A DNA stretch of 64,000 bases, taken from positions 1-64,000 of IMG/VR virus record IMGVR_UViG_3300034072_001021. One strand, 5' to 3'. Position numbers and translations under genes: made by a program. The stretch's first letter is position 1. Each line of letters starts with the position of its first letter. The notes beneath the pieces are model-generated. The model saw nothing but the letters and a program-made list of their open reading frames with translations, was not told the DNA's origin and made no database searches. This stretch comes from a virus. This document shows, piece by piece, positions 24,494 through 33,509 of this stretch.

Positions 24494-25534
24494 ATGACTA
24501 TTCCATCGACACAGTCTATTCGATTGAGCGATATCGCAGTCGAACTAGGACTTCCACGGAACACCAAGATATCACTAGGTCATCCGGACGTCAGGACGTT
24601 TCTCGGTATCTCGTCTGGTCAGATTCGTCTCGGTCAGTTGCGTGGTGCTACATTCGGTCGAGCAATTGTCTCCCGAGTGATCTCTGCACACAGTCAGAAC
24701 CTGACAATCAATCTCAATACATTGCCTGGTTACCAGGCGGGTAAATCCGACATCACGATCACCGTAGATCCTGGTATTTACGTATGGTCGGACAATGCCA
24801 ACCCAGCATTGACGATTACTGGGGGTACTACCGGCGATACCCTTAAGCTGGTGAACAATGGATTCATCATGGGTAAGGGCGGTACAGGACAAAGCTATCA
24901 CCCTGATGCATTAGACCGTGCAGCCACTCCAGGCAATCCGGCAATGTCGATTGGCATGAATATTGTCATCGATACGCAAAACGGATATATTGCCGGCGGT
25001 GGCGGTGGCGGTGGTGGCTGGATGTCGGGCGGTGGTGGCGCCGGTGGTGGACTGGGCGGACAGTACGACGGTTATTCAACAGGTGGTGCACCTGGTGCCA
25101 TAGGTCAGCCAGGCGGCAACGGAGTTGGCGAATATGGTCCTGGTGGTGGCGGTGGCCGTATACTTCCTGGTGTCGGCGGTGGCCGACGGACAGTTACCAC
25201 CATGGTAAGTCAGGTTGGTCTAGGTGGTCAATCGGGCGGTGGCGGTGGTATGAATTATCTGTGCGGGATGTCTCCTGGTGGTGGAGGTGGTGGCTGGGGT
25301 GCTAAGGGCGGTGACCAGATAACATCCACTACCTACGATGCAACTGGTTTTACGGCCACTTCCGGTAAAGGCGGCGATGCAAATAACAATGGTGAAAACT
25401 CATCTATTGTCGGCGGCGCTCAGAGCGTTGTTAACTACATAGGTGCTCCAGGCGGGAAGGCGATCATTACAAACGGTCGCGGGGTCACATATGTTGGTTC
25501 TTCTGCATCTCGCGTATTCGGTATTGTTGGATAG
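24494..25534 (+). CDS. Glycine-rich tail adhesin (gp38-like)
   Basis: 346 residues. The N-terminal 50 residues follow the common phage tail pattern SIRLSDIAVELGLP...ISLG...SGQIRLGQLRG. From about residue 155 on, the protein is dominated by polyglycine runs (for example GGGGGGGGWMSGGGGAGGG) separated by short variable loops, the architecture of T4-like gp38 adhesins in which stacked polyglycine-II helices display receptor-binding loops. It would sit at the fibre tip and choose the host receptor. The variable loops are where host-range changes are expected. It directly follows the S74 fibre. Confidence 0.85.
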   Translation: MTIPSTQSIRLSDIAVELGLPRNTKISLGHPDVRTFLGISSGQIRLGQLRGATFGRAIVSRVISAHSQNLTINLNTLPGYQAGKSDITITVDPGIYVWSDNANPALTITGGTTGDTLKLVNNGFIMGKGGTGQSYHPDALDRAATPGNPAMSIGMNIVIDTQNGYIAGGGGGGGGWMSGGGGAGGGLGGQYDGYSTGGAPGAIGQPGGNGVGEYGPGGGGGRILPGVGGGRRTVTTMVSQVGLGGQSGGGGGMNYLCGMSPGGGGGGWGAKGGDQITSTTYDATGFTATSGKGGDANNNGENSSIVGGAQSVVNYIGAPGGKAIITNGRGVTYVGSSASRVFGIVG

Positions 25535-25542
25535 AGGTAGGT

Positions 25543-25893
25543 ATGAGTATCGAAGTGCTTACTAAAGGTCATTTTTCAGCCAAACTGGTGATCCGTAACG
25601 AAGAAGAAGATACGGAGACTTGGTTGGACTATGACACGCGAGAACACGATGAAGATCCTGAAGTCGGTGTCATCCATGTGTTCAATTCTGATCTTGGTGT
25701 CTACGAGGCCTGTGCAAGTCTAGCTGAAGCAAAGGCCAGGTTTGAAGAGCGCACCAAACAACTGACCTACATCATTCCTGACGATGTGGATATGTTGAAA
25801 GCTAAGCGGGAAGAACTCGAAAGCCAAAACAAACATCTCAGGAACGTCAACCCATTTGTAATAGGTCCGGTGGTGAAGAATGATCCTGCGTAA
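25543..25893 (+). CDS. Unknown protein in adhesin cluster
   Basis: 116 residues, acidic; N-terminal strands (FSAKLVIRNEEEDTETWLDY) and a charged C-terminal helix (KARFEERTKQLTYI, then KAKREELESQNKHL). Overlaps the next gene by 14 bases. Its position between tail genes suggests a fibre accessory or assembly role, not shown by sequence. Confidence 0.7.
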   Translation: MSIEVLTKGHFSAKLVIRNEEEDTETWLDYDTREHDEDPEVGVIHVFNSDLGVYEACASLAEAKARFEERTKQLTYIIPDDVDMLKAKREELESQNKHLRNVNPFVIGPVVKNDPA

Positions 25894-26377
25894 ACCCATT
25901 TACAACGATGGTGTCTACGATGTTGTCAGATACGCAGCACGCGACGGCGAGGTGTTCTCTGTCGCTCTGCGTGGTGTCTCCAGCAATGCGGAGATTAACA
26001 AGTATCTGGTTTACGTCACTGGCACCATCATTGTCAGAGACACGGAAGGAAATACTGTACTGATTCGGAATGAAGGGGATACCACTGACAGCAGTCATGT
26101 AGAGATCCCTGAGGGTATATACCTGTTCGAAGCAGACGGTGAGCTTTCCGAGTTCTACAGCGTCAGTAAAATGGATGGCACTGCGGTCATCCGAAAAGAA
26201 AACCGAATGCAGGAAAACGAAGAACTTCAAATCACTGAAGACTCTCTCGTATTCTTGGCGATTGGCACTATCATTAACGGGAACGGTGATGAGGTAGTTG
26301 CACCTGCCTGCTTCAATGCTGTAGCAGGAGATACTATCCTCACCACTTCTCAAACATTACTCGTCGAGCTTCGATAA
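25880..26377 (+). CDS. Unknown beta-rich protein in adhesin cluster
   Basis: 165 residues made largely of alternating strands (VFSVALRGVSSNAEINKYLV), consistent with a virion or tail-tip structural protein. The ATG lies inside the previous gene and its stop is adjacent to the next ATG. No catalytic motif or known family. Confidence 0.7.
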   Translation: MILRKPIYNDGVYDVVRYAARDGEVFSVALRGVSSNAEINKYLVYVTGTIIVRDTEGNTVLIRNEGDTTDSSHVEIPEGIYLFEADGELSEFYSVSKMDGTAVIRKENRMQENEELQITEDSLVFLAIGTIINGNGDEVVAPACFNAVAGDTILTTSQTLLVELR

Positions 26378-27043
26378 ATGATCAAGAACCTGTTCTTTCG
26401 CTTCCTAGCCTGGCTTGAGAAGAAAGGAAGACGACATGCACTGGTCACCTTCGATGGTGAAGTCATTGCATTCAAGTACTGCCTTCTCTATAACGAACTG
26501 GCTGGTCGTGAATCTGGCTGGCCAAACATCTACATCCATCAGTTCATGCGTGTCGGCGGCATTGATGGTGAGGATTTGATTCACTCGCATCCACACAGTA
26601 CGATCTCGATCATTCTGATCGGCGGTTATACTGAGTTCGTTAAGAAGCTGGGTAAAGAAGTCGAACGCAAACCAGGCGATGTCATTCGCATGCGGTACGA
26701 TGAAGATCACTCAATCGTGAAGGTCACTCCAGATACTTTCACGTTGTTCATGCATTGGTTCGAGAAGAAACGCTGGGCTATTGGTCTGCGTCCTTGTGAA
26801 GTCGTGTGTGAGCGCTGTGCATCTGAGTTCGGTCGTTGTGAGAAAGGCATCAACACCATTGATATCAAGGACATCCTCGAATACCCCGACATGGCTGTCA
26901 AATGGCGAGGTACTCGATGGGTGCAGGTGACTCCGGATTTTGATAGCAAGATCCGTATCCGTAAGGAAGCCATCGCCAAGACTGGCGTCAAGGCAAAAGA
27001 GATCACTGATTTCACTGACTTCAAAGAAATCAGACATAAATGA
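26378..27043 (+). CDS. Cupin-like protein
   Basis: 221 residues. A cupin-type metal-binding motif is visible: EDLIHSHPHSTISIILIGGY near 68-87, followed by a Glu and then KPGDVIRMRYDEDHSI near 105, giving the two cupin half-motifs with His ligands (HSHPH, and the His in DEDHS). A Cys-rich insert (RPCEVVCERCASEFGRC) follows near 145 and may bind a second metal. Cupins can be structural or enzymatic (oxygenases, sugar isomerases). In an adhesin cluster it might modify or display a ligand, but this is open. Confidence 0.7.
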   Translation: MIKNLFFRFLAWLEKKGRRHALVTFDGEVIAFKYCLLYNELAGRESGWPNIYIHQFMRVGGIDGEDLIHSHPHSTISIILIGGYTEFVKKLGKEVERKPGDVIRMRYDEDHSIVKVTPDTFTLFMHWFEKKRWAIGLRPCEVVCERCASEFGRCEKGINTIDIKDILEYPDMAVKWRGTRWVQVTPDFDSKIRIRKEAIAKTGVKAKEITDFTDFKEIRHK

Positions 27044-27059
27044 ATGGGCGCATTGATCA

Positions 27060-27749
27060 ATGAAGAGTTTATTGATGGCAGCATCGTTATCTGCTGGCCG
27101 TTATCCATTGAATATTCTTCAGGATATCGTAAGTCAGATAACGTTCCGTAACAACGTCGCAGTGGATGAAAGGACAAAACAACAACTGAGTCTTTCAGGA
27201 GCTGCCGCTGCACCATTTGTAGAAAATGGCCAGCTGGTAGTTATGAACCAGTCAGCATCCAGGTATCTGTTCCAGATACCTTATTTTGGAGCTGGAGACT
27301 TTACATACGAAATAATGTTTAGGCAAACCAGTGTTATTTCTGGAGAGGCGCTTCTACTGCCTTCGCAATGGCATAATGGCGCCATCAGCAATCCCGATAA
27401 CCGTCTACTGATCAGCGTGAGGCCAAATGGTTTACTGCGTGTTCAGCTAGCTCGTGGCAATACAGGGACTAGCGTTTACGGTGACAGTGCACCCAATACC
27501 ATTCTACTGAATAACGATTATCACCTTGTAGTCGAAAGGTACAATGGCGTTATTAAGGCATTTGTTAATGGGGTTGAAGTCCTGTCGTTTGCACACGCTC
27601 TACCGCTTTATGGAGAAACAAATAACCGTCTGTATAACTACTACAACGGCACCGGTTATGCCTCTTACCGCTGGTGGAATTTCAGACTGGCTAAACGAGC
27701 GATGTATCGTCACTCCGTTACCGTACCTGTGTCTCTTCCAAGAATCTGA
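27060..27749 (+). CDS. LamG/concanavalin-like tail protein
   Basis: 229 residues. Residues 75-215 form a concanavalin-like jelly roll: FGAGDFTYEIMFR, WHNGAISNPDNRLLISV, PNGLLRVQLARGN, YHLVVERYNGVIKAFVNGVE and RWWNFRLAKRAMYRHS. It is a clear paralogue of the second domain of the 599-residue protein at 28861 (shared VERYNGIIK.FVNGVE and I.KRAMYKH). Such domains bind sugars and act as receptor-binding parts of phage tails. The start has a weak ribosome-binding site. Confidence 0.8.
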   Translation: MKSLLMAASLSAGRYPLNILQDIVSQITFRNNVAVDERTKQQLSLSGAAAAPFVENGQLVVMNQSASRYLFQIPYFGAGDFTYEIMFRQTSVISGEALLLPSQWHNGAISNPDNRLLISVRPNGLLRVQLARGNTGTSVYGDSAPNTILLNNDYHLVVERYNGVIKAFVNGVEVLSFAHALPLYGETNNRLYNYYNGTGYASYRWWNFRLAKRAMYRHSVTVPVSLPRI

Positions 27750-27760
27750 TGGAGATCATC

Positions 27761-28198
27761 ATGGATCTGCTTCTCCCGCAGTACACTGTCGATGAGGACA
27801 AGAAGTTCAGTAATTTCGATACCCGTGAGATCGGGCGTCGTCATTATCTGATGTTGGATGACTTCTACTACTATGACGAGGTCTTCGGGCCTATCAAAGT
27901 AGAGAAGGGATTCGATACCAACTACGCAAGTCTCGATGCACTGCGTAACTTGGTCCTGTTCCCTGTCTACGCGCTTCTCGCCGATTACGGCGATAAAGCG
28001 TCAACCGTTCACGATCGTCTTTATCATGGTGTTCCTGTCGAAATGGCCGACGGTACCATGAAAATCTTTACAAGGAAAGAAGCCGATGAAGTCTTTTATC
28101 GCGCTCTGCGCTCTGAAGGAATTGCTCGCTGGCGGGCTGCTATGTTCTATGCGGGTGTCCGTGTTGGCGGCGCATCTGCATATCGCTCAGCCGAATAA
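27761..28198 (+). CDS. DUF1353-family protein
   Basis: 145 residues from ATG 27761 (GGAG six bases upstream). DUF1353 pattern: the KVEKGFDTNYASLDALRN stretch, the Asp/His-containing VHDRLYHGV near 88-96, KEADEVFYRALRSEGI and a final WRAAMFYAGVRVGG. The family is common in tailed phages next to tail or lysis genes; its function is unknown, though the conserved His-Asp is suggestive of metal binding. A much more diverged relative lies at 54168. Confidence 0.85.
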   Translation: MDLLLPQYTVDEDKKFSNFDTREIGRRHYLMLDDFYYYDEVFGPIKVEKGFDTNYASLDALRNLVLFPVYALLADYGDKASTVHDRLYHGVPVEMADGTMKIFTRKEADEVFYRALRSEGIARWRAAMFYAGVRVGGASAYRSAE

Positions 28199-28211
28199 GC
28201 CACAAGACGAC

Positions 28212-28240
28212 GACTATCTTCCAATTGTATGAGGGTAGTC
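28212..28240 (+). terminator. Weak hairpin terminator
   Basis: GACTATC/GGTAGTC (7 pairs including one G-T) with a 15-base loop, followed by TTTAAA. Just after it, CTATTCGAATAG (28258-28269) is a perfect 12-bp palindrome in the leader of the next gene. Confidence 0.4.
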
Positions 28241-28278
28241 TTTAAACTCTCTGACTCCTATTCGAATAGAGGTTTACC

Positions 28279-28785
28279 ATGTCTCAACTTCAAACTCTGC
28301 TGACTTCGATCGGCAATTTTTCCGACAAGGTCAAGCTGGCCATCGAAACCGGCGATGCCGCTTCGGTAGCCGAAATCGATCGCCTGATGCTCGAACTGCG
28401 TAACGAAATGGACGAGCAGACTGTTCTGATGGGCATCCCTGCCGGCGGCAACGTCGGCGTGGCCATCACCGAGCAGCTGGTCGACCTGGGCGCTGGCAAC
28501 GATATCAACTGCTCGGCCGCCAACCACTTCCTGAAGACCATCGCTGGTGCCACCACCTTCACCGTGTCGCAAGTACCGGCTGCTGGTCGTGTCTGTACCT
28601 TCACCCTGCGTCTGAAAAACGGCGGTGCCGGTACCATCACCTGGTGGAGCGCCATCAAGTGGTCCGAAGGCCAGGCTCCGACCCTGACCGCTTCCGGCAC
28701 CGACGTGATCGCGTTCACCACCGTCGATGGCGGCGTGACCTGGGAAGGCTACCTGCTCGGCAAGGACATGAAGCCGGTTGCCTAA
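28279..28785 (+). CDS. Tail/fibre-associated structural protein, probably abundant
   Basis: 168 residues. A helical N-terminal 60 residues is followed by a beta domain of a type often found in phage tail proteins: LGAGNDINCSAANHFLKTIA, TTFTVSQVPAAGRVCTFTLR, GTITWWSAIKW, then GTDVIAFTTVDGGVTWEG. The gene is markedly richer in C-ending codons than its neighbours, which usually marks high expression. It is alone between a leader palindrome and a strong terminator, so it is probably made in large amounts as a virion protein. Confidence 0.75.
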   Translation: MSQLQTLLTSIGNFSDKVKLAIETGDAASVAEIDRLMLELRNEMDEQTVLMGIPAGGNVGVAITEQLVDLGAGNDINCSAANHFLKTIAGATTFTVSQVPAAGRVCTFTLRLKNGGAGTITWWSAIKWSEGQAPTLTASGTDVIAFTTVDGGVTWEGYLLGKDMKPVA

Positions 28786-28806
28786 CCGCTTCTGACCAAC
28801 CGCCAT

Positions 28807-28836
28807 AGACCACGAGAACATCAGTTCTCGTGGTCT
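28807..28836 (+). terminator. Intrinsic terminator
   Basis: 12-bp perfect stem AGACCACGAGAA/TTCTCGTGGTCT with loop CATCAG, followed by TATTTATTTTTG. Confidence 0.8.
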
Positions 28837-28860
28837 TATTTATTTTTGTAGGAGAGTAGG

Positions 28861-30660
28861 ATGCGTTCTTTAATTCTTGCTTCTGCGGCCAGGTTTATTG
28901 GTGGCTTTAAGCTAGCACCTTTGGCAAATCAATGGTCGTTTCATGACAACGAACCAATCGACGATGTAAGTGAAAAGTTCTTTTCGTATGTCGTCAATCC
29001 GACATCGTATTCACCGTATGGTTACGTATCTGGTCAACGCATTGTTGAAAACGATGACAACTACGGAACTAACTTGGCAATTGATTTCGCGCCAGGCCAG
29101 AACGAACCTTTCTGCATTCAGTGTAAGTTCAGATTGACTGCAATAAACACCGCTTATCAGGCAGGCGTCATCGCAAGGTGGCATGATACCGATACTACTC
29201 AGCGCAGCTGGGGACTTTGGATCTGGAATGACGGCAAGATCCAGTTCTCCATCTCCAATGACGGTACTGATACAAATGTGTACTGGCTGACGAGCGCGCC
29301 TGGCTTGGTTCAGATGAACCGCAATTATCATGTTGCTGTCGAACGAAATGCAGCTAATCAAATCACCATTTACTTGGATGGCATCGCGGTTGCAAGCGGA
29401 GTCGATGGACGTGAAGCATATTCTGAGTCCACCGCTTTAGTGGCTGTGCGGCGCGGTGTGCTAGGCAGTGTATGGGATATGAAGCTCTCCAAAGAGGTCG
29501 TCTTTGGCGCACCGTTTGGATCTAATGTACCAGGTAAATTTGGTAAGATCACCGAAGCACAGCGTCAGAAATACACTGACGCAATCGCTGCAGATATTGT
29601 TTATCAAATGACTGGTCGCCGCAGCTCCAGTGTTAACGAGAAGAACGGCACCCCGATGGTGCTAAACAAGAGCAATATGTACAACGGTAAGTTGTTCGTA
29701 TCCAACTTGAATGGGACGGCCTATTACTCGGCTCCGGTCGATTACTTCGGTGCCGGTGACTTTACGCTGGAGTGTAAACTTACCGTCGAATCGAGCATCA
29801 ATGGCGACGGCCTACTTGTGATGTCGCATTGGTACAATGGCGGCGTGACAAACAACAATAACCGATGGATTGTCTGTATTTTGCCTAATGGCGCTATACA
29901 GGTGGTATTTGCTAGATCTGGAGTCGCGGGTGATTACACTGCTCGCGTTACGGCCGCTGGAACCATCGTCCAGAACAAGCGATATCACATAGTTGTAGAA
30001 CGCTATAACGGCATCATTAAGCTTTTCGTGAATGGTGTTGAAAAACTATCGTGGAGTCAACCGGAACCACTGTGGGCAACTTCTGGGAATAAGATTTCCA
30101 ATACGTTCAATGGATCGTCATACGCCCAACATCGTATCTGGGATATTCGGATTGCTAAGCGAGCGATGTATAAACATGTCTCTCCGAAGCGTGTCGAGTC
30201 TTTCCCCAAAATGCCGGTTGACTGGAGAACGCAGAAGCCAACTCATCGGTTGATCGTAGGCTCTAATGACGTAGCCAATGGAAGTGTGGTGTATAGGGGA
30301 TTTGCTAAGCATTTCCTCTATGGCTCCTCTACGGTTTCGTTTGGAGAACTGCCGCACGAACTCTATTACAACACTCAGACCGGTAAGGTCATGCGCATTG
30401 TGGCGCTGATCCATCAGACAAATGGACATATCTTGTTTGCACTTAAGGAATCCAATGAACCATACGTTCAAGGGATGCCGACCATGACAAACAAGATCAA
30501 GATTGCAGGCGGTCCTACGGTTGACTTTGATCTAGGGATTGCGTTGCCGGCTGCCACAGATCCGACAATATTGGCAAGAAGCTTCGGTAAAGACAATGTC
30601 GCAAACTGGGCTACAGCGTTTGCAACTGACGAGACTGAAGTATCGTTCTCGTTTGTATAA
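28861..30660 (+). CDS. Two-domain LamG/concanavalin-like tail adhesin
   Basis: 599 residues. Domain one (about 60-215): FCIQCKFRLTAIN, WGLWIWNDGKIQFSISNDG, YHVAVERNAANQITIYLDGI. Domain two (about 290-430): YFGAGDFTLECKLTV, HWYNGGVTNNNNRWIV, RYHIVVERYNGIIKLFVNG. Both are jelly-roll sugar-binding folds; domain two is close to the single domain of the gene at 27060. The C-terminal 150 residues are different and probably attach or cap the protein. Codon use is more AT-rich than in housekeeping phage genes, as is common in exchangeable adhesins. Confidence 0.82.
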   Translation: MRSLILASAARFIGGFKLAPLANQWSFHDNEPIDDVSEKFFSYVVNPTSYSPYGYVSGQRIVENDDNYGTNLAIDFAPGQNEPFCIQCKFRLTAINTAYQAGVIARWHDTDTTQRSWGLWIWNDGKIQFSISNDGTDTNVYWLTSAPGLVQMNRNYHVAVERNAANQITIYLDGIAVASGVDGREAYSESTALVAVRRGVLGSVWDMKLSKEVVFGAPFGSNVPGKFGKITEAQRQKYTDAIAADIVYQMTGRRSSSVNEKNGTPMVLNKSNMYNGKLFVSNLNGTAYYSAPVDYFGAGDFTLECKLTVESSINGDGLLVMSHWYNGGVTNNNNRWIVCILPNGAIQVVFARSGVAGDYTARVTAAGTIVQNKRYHIVVERYNGIIKLFVNGVEKLSWSQPEPLWATSGNKISNTFNGSSYAQHRIWDIRIAKRAMYKHVSPKRVESFPKMPVDWRTQKPTHRLIVGSNDVANGSVVYRGFAKHFLYGSSTVSFGELPHELYYNTQTGKVMRIVALIHQTNGHILFALKESNEPYVQGMPTMTNKIKIAGGPTVDFDLGIALPAATDPTILARSFGKDNVANWATAFATDETEVSFSFV

Positions 30661-30690
30661 CTGTCCTTGATTTAAATTCATGAGGTAAAC

Positions 30691-31344
30691 ATGGCTATTC
30701 AAAGACTTCTGGCTGCTGCACAGACCAGACTGAGGAAATCGTTCCCCAGTGGACTTAAGTACTGGTGGAAACTCCAGACTGATTACGCTGACTCGGTTGG
30801 TGGCAAGAACGGTACTCCTTCAGGTTCTCTGAGTTTTGTTACTCATCTTGGTCGGAAGGCACTTAGACTCGTTCCGAATGGTGGCTGGGTGACGATCCCC
30901 AACTTGACATTCGGTAACCAACCATGGACTTTGAGTCTCTGGTATGCTCCGGTGGACATGAGTGTTTATCATCACTTGCTGAGCAGTGAAGATCACGCCA
31001 CACTGCTGTTCAAAATCGCTCGTAGTGATGATCCTAATGCGGGTAAATCTTACGTTTACGCCGCATCTGCACTTCCCGCTGGAAGCAAGTTTTCCAGCAT
31101 TGTTGTGCCTTCTGGTGTATGGACTCTCATCACGTATGTTTACGACGGCAGCACATTGAAGTTCTACTTCAATAACGTTCTGCGTGGTTCTTCGCCAGTG
31201 ACCATGAACGCTCCTGCGCGTAATTTCCGAATTGGCTACGGTAACGCTGGCGAATACTCGAAGGGTTATCAATCCGATGTACGGATCTTCGACCGTGCCC
31301 TGACTGTTCAAGAGATTGAGCAGATCATGAACACTGTTCAATGA
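30691..31344 (+). CDS. LamG/concanavalin-like tail protein
   Basis: 217 residues: a single jelly roll with RKALRLVPNGGWVTIPNLTF, QPWTLSLWYAPVDMS, GVWTLITYVYDGSTLKFYFN and the typical ending GYQSDVRIFDRALTVQEIEQ. That last pattern (R.FDRALT..EI) is a hallmark of LamG-like domains. It is probably one more receptor-binding module. It converges with the minus-strand fibre gene and shares a terminator with it. Confidence 0.82.
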   Translation: MAIQRLLAAAQTRLRKSFPSGLKYWWKLQTDYADSVGGKNGTPSGSLSFVTHLGRKALRLVPNGGWVTIPNLTFGNQPWTLSLWYAPVDMSVYHHLLSSEDHATLLFKIARSDDPNAGKSYVYAASALPAGSKFSSIVVPSGVWTLITYVYDGSTLKFYFNNVLRGSSPVTMNAPARNFRIGYGNAGEYSKGYQSDVRIFDRALTVQEIEQIMNTVQ

Positions 31345-31349
31345 TACGG

Positions 31350-31382
31350 CATACAGGCAGGGACGATGTCCCTGCCTGTATG
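31350..31382. terminator. Bidirectional terminator between convergent genes
   Basis: 15-bp perfect stem CATACAGGCAGGGAC/GTCCCTGCCTGTATG with loop GAT. It ends 30691-31344 on + and 31385-33397 on -. Confidence 0.7.
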
Positions 31383-31384
31383 GT

Positions 31385-33397
31385 TTATGCCGCGAGTGCG
31401 GCTTGCACTACAGTGTTTTCACCGACCACGAAGTTACTAACGTAACGTCCACGACCTTGAGTAGCGCGAACACGAGCGATATTCATCCGATAACCAGCTG
31501 CAGCCTCTGCAGCGATGTTGTAACCGATTTGAATATTGCCATTGTAGTCGGCTACGCGTGTCATGGCTGCCTGGGCAACTAAACTACCATCGACGTACAG
31601 GTAAGCTGTACCTGACCGAATTGAGACGGCTACATGATGCCACTGACTGTCGGCAATCACTGTAGATGACTCGATGTAAACACCACTACGAACGAAGAAC
31701 ACAGCTTTACCGTTAGCGATACCCAGCATCCACGACCCTGCAGTGCTTGCATGATACTGACCAACGATAGGCATTGCTGTCACACCCATGTAGTCGGTAT
31801 TGACCCAACCTTCGATCGTACTGTCAACTGCACCCAACATAGCACGAGTGCCGTTGTTATAGTTGATGCCACCGGCAGCCCCAGACTGGACCGTCAACGT
31901 ATCTTGACCGAAAAGTTTACGAGAAGGATCGATCGATACGCCAGCTCGTTGGGAGACGATCTGGAACATATCTACGCCCGCCGACACGTCCTTGCTGAAC
32001 GGGAACATGGCGTTGACCTTAGCGTAGTAAGGATCATACGCTGATTGCACGACCGTACCGTTGGTCGCAAAAGCTGTCTTCATCTTCGGAGTGAAGTTGC
32101 TGTAGTAGCGGCCATCACCACGGGTAATGCGCACCCCAGAAATGAAACCAGTGAACTGCTCTGTGGCGTCGTTAGAGGCACCGATAGTTACAGGGATGGT
32201 GCTGGGTTGGATTGCTGCTGTGATTGACACTGTACCAATAAGCTCACCATCTACAAACAGACTAATGGTGTTACCGACACGAGTCGCTGCCAGGTGAGTC
32301 CAGCGGTTAGGTTGGATTGCCGAGCCTGTCACAGGACCAACCACTGTGGTCCATGATGAGTTATTGATGGACGTTCCGATAACAGGCTGCATGTTATTCA
32401 GACCGAGCTTCCATCCACCTGACTGAGCTGCTGTACGACGACCGACCAGGTGGACGTTCCCAGAAATCACTGCTGATGGACGAACCCAACATTCGACGCA
32501 CCATTCCTGAGAACCGAAATCAAACAGACCGTTTTGGTCTGCGCGGTAGTAACTTCCAGCTGAGGCGAACTCCATGCTGGCACTACCGATCTTCTTGGTC
32601 AGTGTACTGATATTGGGCGACCCTACCGCTGTGAGTGTAGCGGCGCTGGCTTGGTTAACCATTGCGCTTCCAGAATGATTCTGGAGAAGCAGAGTGACAT
32701 TAACCCAATAAGGGTCGAAGGATGCCTCAGCGCTGCCGATTTCAAACGGTAAAGTTGGCGGTGTAAAGTTAGCAGTGTAGACGGCTTCTGCCGAAACACG
32801 TACTTGGTCTACTCGACCATTAACGTGATAGTTACCGCCACCGCTGTAGTTACCGACAGTGAACGCAGTATGTGCCAAGCTAGTCGCAAACGTGTTTTGA
32901 CCGCGCATTACACCATCTACATACAGCTGTACCAGACCATTGCGGCGAACAACCGCCATGTGATGCCATTTGCCGACTGTCGGAACGTAGCCAGTTGGGA
33001 TCAGGACTGTTCCCGCGTTACTATTGAGGATAATTTCCCCGTTGTAGTAACGGAGAATGAATCCGTTATTGCCATAATCGAAAATGTACTGGTTACTGGC
33101 CGCCAGACTGTCGAAGTTGACAAACAACTCGATGGTGAAGTCGGTATGGAGTGCAAACGGACTGCCGCCGACAGTGAAGCGAGTACCAGATGCGCAGCGG
33201 AAACACTGACCACCAAATACACCAACACCTATCTGATGACTACGAGCGTTGACGATGGGGTTGCGAGGGTCTACCTGGACACCTTCCTCAACCATGGGCA
33301 TTGCAATTACATTGTCCCAATTACCTACAGCCGGAACGACCTCAGGAGTGCTATTGATAGCATTCATGATAGCCGCCGCAAGAATAATCTTGTTCAT
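31385..33397 (-). CDS. Three-domain LamG-like tail adhesin on the minus strand
   Basis: 670 residues. Three concanavalin/LamG modules are visible: about 75-220 (DFTIELFVNFDSL, KWHHMAVVRRNGLVQLYVDG, VDQVRVSAEAVYTANF), 285-440 (EWCVECWVRPSAV, RWTHLAATRVGNTISLFVDG, ISGVRITRGDGRYYSNF) and 500-655 (STIEGWVNTDYMG, QWHHVAVSIRSGTAYLYVDG, IARVRATQGRGRYVSNF). Each has the W-x-H-x-A ... LYVDG core. The gene is the only minus-strand gene in the adhesin region, with its own GAGG site and a 112-base divergent intergenic region. It may be an inverted or newly acquired module. Confidence 0.85.
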   Translation of the reverse strand: MNKIILAAAIMNAINSTPEVVPAVGNWDNVIAMPMVEEGVQVDPRNPIVNARSHQIGVGVFGGQCFRCASGTRFTVGGSPFALHTDFTIELFVNFDSLAASNQYIFDYGNNGFILRYYNGEIILNSNAGTVLIPTGYVPTVGKWHHMAVVRRNGLVQLYVDGVMRGQNTFATSLAHTAFTVGNYSGGGNYHVNGRVDQVRVSAEAVYTANFTPPTLPFEIGSAEASFDPYWVNVTLLLQNHSGSAMVNQASAATLTAVGSPNISTLTKKIGSASMEFASAGSYYRADQNGLFDFGSQEWCVECWVRPSAVISGNVHLVGRRTAAQSGGWKLGLNNMQPVIGTSINNSSWTTVVGPVTGSAIQPNRWTHLAATRVGNTISLFVDGELIGTVSITAAIQPSTIPVTIGASNDATEQFTGFISGVRITRGDGRYYSNFTPKMKTAFATNGTVVQSAYDPYYAKVNAMFPFSKDVSAGVDMFQIVSQRAGVSIDPSRKLFGQDTLTVQSGAAGGINYNNGTRAMLGAVDSTIEGWVNTDYMGVTAMPIVGQYHASTAGSWMLGIANGKAVFFVRSGVYIESSTVIADSQWHHVAVSIRSGTAYLYVDGSLVAQAAMTRVADYNGNIQIGYNIAAEAAAGYRMNIARVRATQGRGRYVSNFVVGENTVVQAALAA

Positions 33398-33509
33398 CTA
33401 GTGATGACCTCTTAAAGATGATGGAAATAAACGTTCCCTCATAGCATTCGGTCACAGTTAGCGACAATCCTATGACATGAATCCTCTTTCCGTTAATGGA
33501 GTAATGAAA

